Source: Marinospirillum sp. (GTDB taxonomy: Bacteria; Pseudomonadota; Gammaproteobacteria; Pseudomonadales; Halomonadaceae). Taken from it: DNA of 16,823 nt. Below are positions 13,636-16,823 of this stretch, one piece after another (position 1 is the stretch's first letter; each line of letters opens with the position of its first letter). Made by a program: the position numbers and the translations under genes. The DNA is taken from positions 1 to 16,823 of the forward strand of contig NZ_JACUUA010000065.1 in assembly GCF_014859565.1 (NCBI RefSeq), in the 5' to 3' direction. The notes beneath the pieces are model-generated. The model searched no databases. It saw only the letters and a list, made by a program, of their open reading frames with translations, and had not been told where the DNA came from.

Positions 13636-13785
13636 GAATCGGATTCAATCTCTGGCTGCAGCAAAATCCTGGAATTATTGGTGCGGTGCAGCATGAAAGC
13701 TGGTGATTTATCTGCTTTACTTAAAAGCATTGGATGATTCGACCTGCTGGTTGTGGTTATTTTTCGCGGTCTGCTACCGAAAAGC

Positions 13786-13808
13786 TGTAGTCAGGCTACA
13801 TTACTGTA
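13786..13808. promoter_or_regulatory. overlapping TGTA/TACA dyads close to aceE
   Basis: TGTAG-TCAGG-CTACA (13786-13800) overlaps TACA-TTAC-TGTA (13797-13808), about 35 nt before the aceE start. The clustering of half-sites at promoter distance suggests an operator or a short leader hairpin. No confident -35/-10 pair was found in 13611-13842, and that 230-nt stretch holds no gene I can support. Confidence 0.35.
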
Positions 13809-13842
13809 AACCTTACTTAATCATCGAACTGGAGTAGTGAAT

Positions 13843-16515
13843 ATGAATCAGGAGGTTAAAGACCTGGATCCCATGGAAACCCAGGAATGGCTGGAGTCGC
13901 TGGATTCTGTTCTGACCCATGAGGGTGAAGAACGCGCCAAGTTTCTGTTGTCTCAGCTGGCTGATCGTATGCGCCGAGACGGCTCCCAGTTACCTTTTTC
14001 GATTACCACCCCTCACCGCAACACCATTCCTGTCCACCGCGAAGCCCGTATGCCCGGCGACCTGTTCATGGAGCGTCGTGTTCGCTCTTTGATTCGCTGG
14101 AATGCCATGGCAATGGTGATGCGCGCCAACAAGAAAAAACCTGGCATTGGTGGACACATCTCCAGCTTTATGTCCAGCGCCACTCTTTACGACGTGGGTT
14201 TTAACTACTTTTTCCGCTCCCCAAAAGATGACTTTGAAGGTGATCTGATTTATTTCCAGGGTCATGGTGCACCCGGTGTTTATGCCCGCGCGTTTCTGGA
14301 AGGTCGACTGACAGAAGAGCAGCTGGATAACTTCCGTCAGGAAGTGGACGGCAAGGGGCTTTCATCTTATCCACACCCCTGGCTGATGCCGGATTTCTGG
14401 CAGTTCCCCACGGTTTCTATGGGTCTGGGGCCGATTCAGGCGATTTACCAAGCGCACGTGATGAAGTATCTGGATTCACGTGAACAGAAACCCATGCTGG
14501 ATCGCAAAGTCTGGTGTTTTATGGGGGATGGTGAATGTGACGAACCGGAATCTCTGGGTGCCATTTCACTGGCTGGTCGTGAAAATCTCGACAACCTCAT
14601 TTTTGTTATCAACTGCAACCTGCAGCGCTTGGATGGCCCGGTACGTGGTAACGGTCGTGTTATGGATGAGCTGGAAGGTGTGTTCCGTGGTGCTGGCTGG
14701 AATGTTATCAAGGTGGTCTGGGGTCGTCACTGGGATCCGCTGTTCGAAAAAGACACCAAGGGTCTGATGCAAAAACGCATGGATGAAGTAGTGGATGGTG
14801 AATACCAGAACTACAAGGCCAATGGTGGTGCTTACACTCGTGAAAACTTCTTTGGTGCCTATCCTGAGTTAAAAGATATGGTCCAGGATCTGACCGATGA
14901 AGACATTTATGGCCTGAACCGCGGTGGTCATGACCCCTACAAGGTGTATGCCGCTTATCACGAAGCGGTCAATAACGCCAATGGTCGCCCAACCGTAGTG
15001 CTGGCGCATACTGTTAAGGGTTATGGCACCGGTGATGATGGTGAAGCCAAGAATGACACCCACTCGGTTAAATCCCTGCAGCTGGGCACACTGAAAAAAT
15101 TCCGTGATCGTTTTGGTATCCCCTTAAGTGATGCTCAACTGGAAGATGTGCCCTTCTTTAAGCCTGACGATGACAGCCCAGAAATGCGCTACATGCACCG
15201 CGCAAGGGAAGCACTGAATGGCTATCTGCCTGCGCGTCGTGCAAATTTTGAAGCGCTGCAAACCCCGGCACTGGAAGACAAAACCTATGAAGCCATGTTG
15301 CAAGGCTCTAAAGGCCGCGAAATTTCTTCTACCATGGCATTTGTGCGGATTCTGACGGGTCTGACCAAAGATAAAGCCATTGGTGAGCGGATCGTACCCA
15401 TTGTACCGGATGAAGCCCGCACCTTTGGTATGGAAGGCATGTTCCGCCAGCTGGGCATTTATACCTCGGAAGGGCAGAAGTACAAGCCGGAAGACTCCGG
15501 TCAGATCATGTACTACCGGGAAGACAAAAAAGGCCAGATTCTGGAAGAAGGCATCACCGAAGCTGGTGCTATGTCGGCCTGGATTGCTGCAGCGACCAGT
15601 TACAGCAACCACAACTACCCGCTGGTGCCCTTCTACATTTATTACTCCATGTTCGGATTCCAGCGGATTGCGGATCTGGCCTGGGCGGCAGGTGATTTGC
15701 AGGCACGTGGTTTCCTGGTGGGTGGCACAGCCGGTCGCACCACACTGAATGGTGAAGGTCTGCAGCATCAGGATGGTCACAGTCATTTAATGGCAGCCAC
15801 CATCCCCAATTGCCGCACTTATGATCCTACCTATAGTTATGAGCTGGCAGTGATTATTCAAGATGGCTTGAAGCGGATGTATGAGGATAAAGAAAACTGC
15901 TTCTATTACCTCACCGTCATGAACGAAAACTACGAACATCCAGAACTGCCGGATGGTGAACAGGTCAAGGAACAGATCATCAAAGGTATGTATCTGTTAA
16001 AAGCAGGCGGTGAAGCCAAGTTAAAGGTTCAGCTGCTGGGTTCCGGTACTATCCTGCGGGAAGTGGAAGCCGCTGCAGAACTGCTGAAAGCTGATTTTGG
16101 TGTAGAAGCAGACATCTGGAGCGCCACCAGCTTTAACGAACTGCGCCGTGATGCACTGGCTGTAGAGCGTTATAACTTCCTGAATCCGGAAGCCGAGCCG
16201 AAAAAAGCCTACATCACCAGCCTGCTGGAAGGACGTCAGGGTCCGGCGATTGCCGCAACCGACTATATGAAACTTTTTGCTGATCAGGTGCGTGCCTGGG
16301 TGCCCATGGATTACAAGGTACTGGGCACGGATGGTTATGGCCGTTCGGATACCCGTGAAAAGCTGCGTTATTTCTTTGAGGTGAACCGTCACTTTGTTGT
16401 GGTTGCCGCGTTAAAAGCGCTGGCAGATCGTGGCGAAATACCGGCTAAAACAGTCAGTGAAGCAATCAGCAAATATGGCATTGATGCTAATAAATGTGAT
16501 CCGCTGTTTTGCTAA
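13843..16515 (+). CDS. aceE: pyruvate dehydrogenase E1 component, homodimeric type
   Basis: Thiamine-diphosphate enzyme that decarboxylates pyruvate and passes the acetyl group to the E2 lipoyl arm; the entry of glycolytic carbon into the citrate cycle. The 890 residues match the homodimeric AceE family (887 in E. coli). The ThDP/Mg motif is clear: GDGECDEPE (228-236) to NCN (257-259). Also typical are GHISSFMSSATLYDVGFNYF, YPHPWLMPDFWQFPTVSMGL, AHTVKGYGTG, the EGITEAGAMSAW block of the pyrimidine-binding half, and GEGLQHQDGHSH. Start ATG 13843 has GGAG 8 nt upstream; an in-frame GTG at 13837 stands too close to that site. aceF follows after 33 nt. pdhR, which precedes aceE in E. coli, is absent here. 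Confidence 0.98.
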   Translation: MNQEVKDLDPMETQEWLESLDSVLTHEGEERAKFLLSQLADRMRRDGSQLPFSITTPHRNTIPVHREARMPGDLFMERRVRSLIRWNAMAMVMRANKKKPGIGGHISSFMSSATLYDVGFNYFFRSPKDDFEGDLIYFQGHGAPGVYARAFLEGRLTEEQLDNFRQEVDGKGLSSYPHPWLMPDFWQFPTVSMGLGPIQAIYQAHVMKYLDSREQKPMLDRKVWCFMGDGECDEPESLGAISLAGRENLDNLIFVINCNLQRLDGPVRGNGRVMDELEGVFRGAGWNVIKVVWGRHWDPLFEKDTKGLMQKRMDEVVDGEYQNYKANGGAYTRENFFGAYPELKDMVQDLTDEDIYGLNRGGHDPYKVYAAYHEAVNNANGRPTVVLAHTVKGYGTGDDGEAKNDTHSVKSLQLGTLKKFRDRFGIPLSDAQLEDVPFFKPDDDSPEMRYMHRAREALNGYLPARRANFEALQTPALEDKTYEAMLQGSKGREISSTMAFVRILTGLTKDKAIGERIVPIVPDEARTFGMEGMFRQLGIYTSEGQKYKPEDSGQIMYYREDKKGQILEEGITEAGAMSAWIAAATSYSNHNYPLVPFYIYYSMFGFQRIADLAWAAGDLQARGFLVGGTAGRTTLNGEGLQHQDGHSHLMAATIPNCRTYDPTYSYELAVIIQDGLKRMYEDKENCFYYLTVMNENYEHPELPDGEQVKEQIIKGMYLLKAGGEAKLKVQLLGSGTILREVEAAAELLKADFGVEADIWSATSFNELRRDALAVERYNFLNPEAEPKKAYITSLLEGRQGPAIAATDYMKLFADQVRAWVPMDYKVLGTDGYGRSDTREKLRYFFEVNRHFVVVAALKALADRGEIPAKTVSEAISKYGIDANKCDPLFC

Positions 16516-16548
16516 TCAATGACTGCAACCGAATTCAGGAGATGAACC

Positions 16549-16823
16549 TTGAGTAACGAAATCATTAAAGTGCCGGATATTGGTGGCAGTGAAGAAGTTG
16601 AAGTCATTGAGATCAATGTCAAACCCGGTGATCGTATTGAGCCGGAAGATACCCTGATTGTGCTGGAATCTGACAAGGCCAGCATGGATATTCCCAGCCC
16701 TATGGCGGGTGTGGTGAAGCAGGTTTTTGTCAAAGAAGGTGATAAGGTCAGTGAAGGTGCCCAGATTCTGGAGCTGGAAGTGGCTGGTGCAGGTTCCGCC
16801 CCGGCTGCGGCTGAGTCTGCGCC
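16549..16823 (+). CDS. aceF: pyruvate dehydrogenase E2, dihydrolipoamide acetyltransferase (5' part)
   Basis: The core subunit of the pyruvate dehydrogenase complex, carrying the swinging lipoyl arm. 91 codons are in the window. Residues 3-75 form one lipoyl domain: IIKVPDIGG, VKPGD, then ESDKASMDIPS with the lipoylated Lys43, and GVVKQVFVKEGDKVSEG. An Ala/Pro/Ser-rich linker begins at about 78 (AGAGSAPAAAES) and is cut by the window edge, so the number of lipoyl domains is unknown. Start is TTG 16549, with AGGAG 7 nt upstream. An ATG at 16542 in another frame directly abuts that site and hits a stop after four codons, so it is not used. It lies 33 nt after aceE, in one operon. Confidence 0.95.
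   Translation, partial: MSNEIIKVPDIGGSEEVEVIEINVKPGDRIEPEDTLIVLESDKASMDIPSPMAGVVKQVFVKEGDKVSEGAQILELEVAGAGSAPAAAESA

Noticed and set aside
13694..13738. 14-codon open frame MKAGDLSALLKSIG upstream of aceE, possible leader peptide
   Set aside because: No ribosome-binding site and no attenuator structure directly after it; likely chance.
16542..16556. Mini-frame ATG-AAC-CTT-GAG-TAA at the aceF start
   Set aside because: The ATG abuts the AGGAG with no spacing, while the TTG at 16549 is correctly placed and opens the lipoyl domain.

Overview
The window reads as ordinary chromosome of a free-living, motile gammaproteobacterium. The evidence is Rsd/AlgQ, YjaG (DUF416), YrdA and AmpD/AmpE, together with the gene order nadC <-> ampD-ampE ... 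aceE-aceF, which is a conserved gammaproteobacterial backbone. Base composition is close to 50% GC throughout and no insertion sequence, integrase, tRNA, rRNA or CRISPR array was seen. The sequence does not allow a genus to be named; a marine or environmental member of the Pseudomonadales/Oceanospirillales side is my best inference.

Left part (1-4650, all minus strand): reading in transcription order, a methyl-accepting chemotaxis protein with a NIT-type sensor domain, a UbiA-family membrane prenyltransferase, a small exported Cys-rich protein, and a CueO-like multicopper oxidase with a Tat/lipoprotein signal. The oxidase leaves the window inside a Met/His-rich tandem repeat. The last two genes look like a small copper-handling unit.

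Middle part (about 4740-5800): a cluster of gene remains. It holds a C-terminal fragment of an RBBP9/YdeN-type serine hydrolase (minus), a ybdL methionine aminotransferase that has lost about 170 internal codons (plus), and a scrap of a DUF1016/YhcG-type nuclease gene with an in-frame stop and an internal deletion (plus). This is the least ordinary stretch of the window.

Right part (5956-16823): intact housekeeping genes. prlC (oligopeptidase A) is divergent from yrdA-yjaG. yjaG converges on rsd, and a perfect hairpin spans both stop codons. A stand-alone exported FliL-like protein follows, then nadC with a translationally coupled class II aldolase-like gene on the minus strand. ampD-ampE lie divergently on the plus strand and end in a strong intrinsic terminator. 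aceE and the start of aceF (pyruvate dehydrogenase E1 and E2) follow. Unlike in E. coli, no pdhR or aroP lies between ampE and aceE.

I did not find a clear novel system. The best leads are the decayed-gene cluster, the Met/His repeat of the oxidase with its Cys-rich neighbour, an orphan terminator-like hairpin upstream of yrdA, and dyad elements upstream of aceE.
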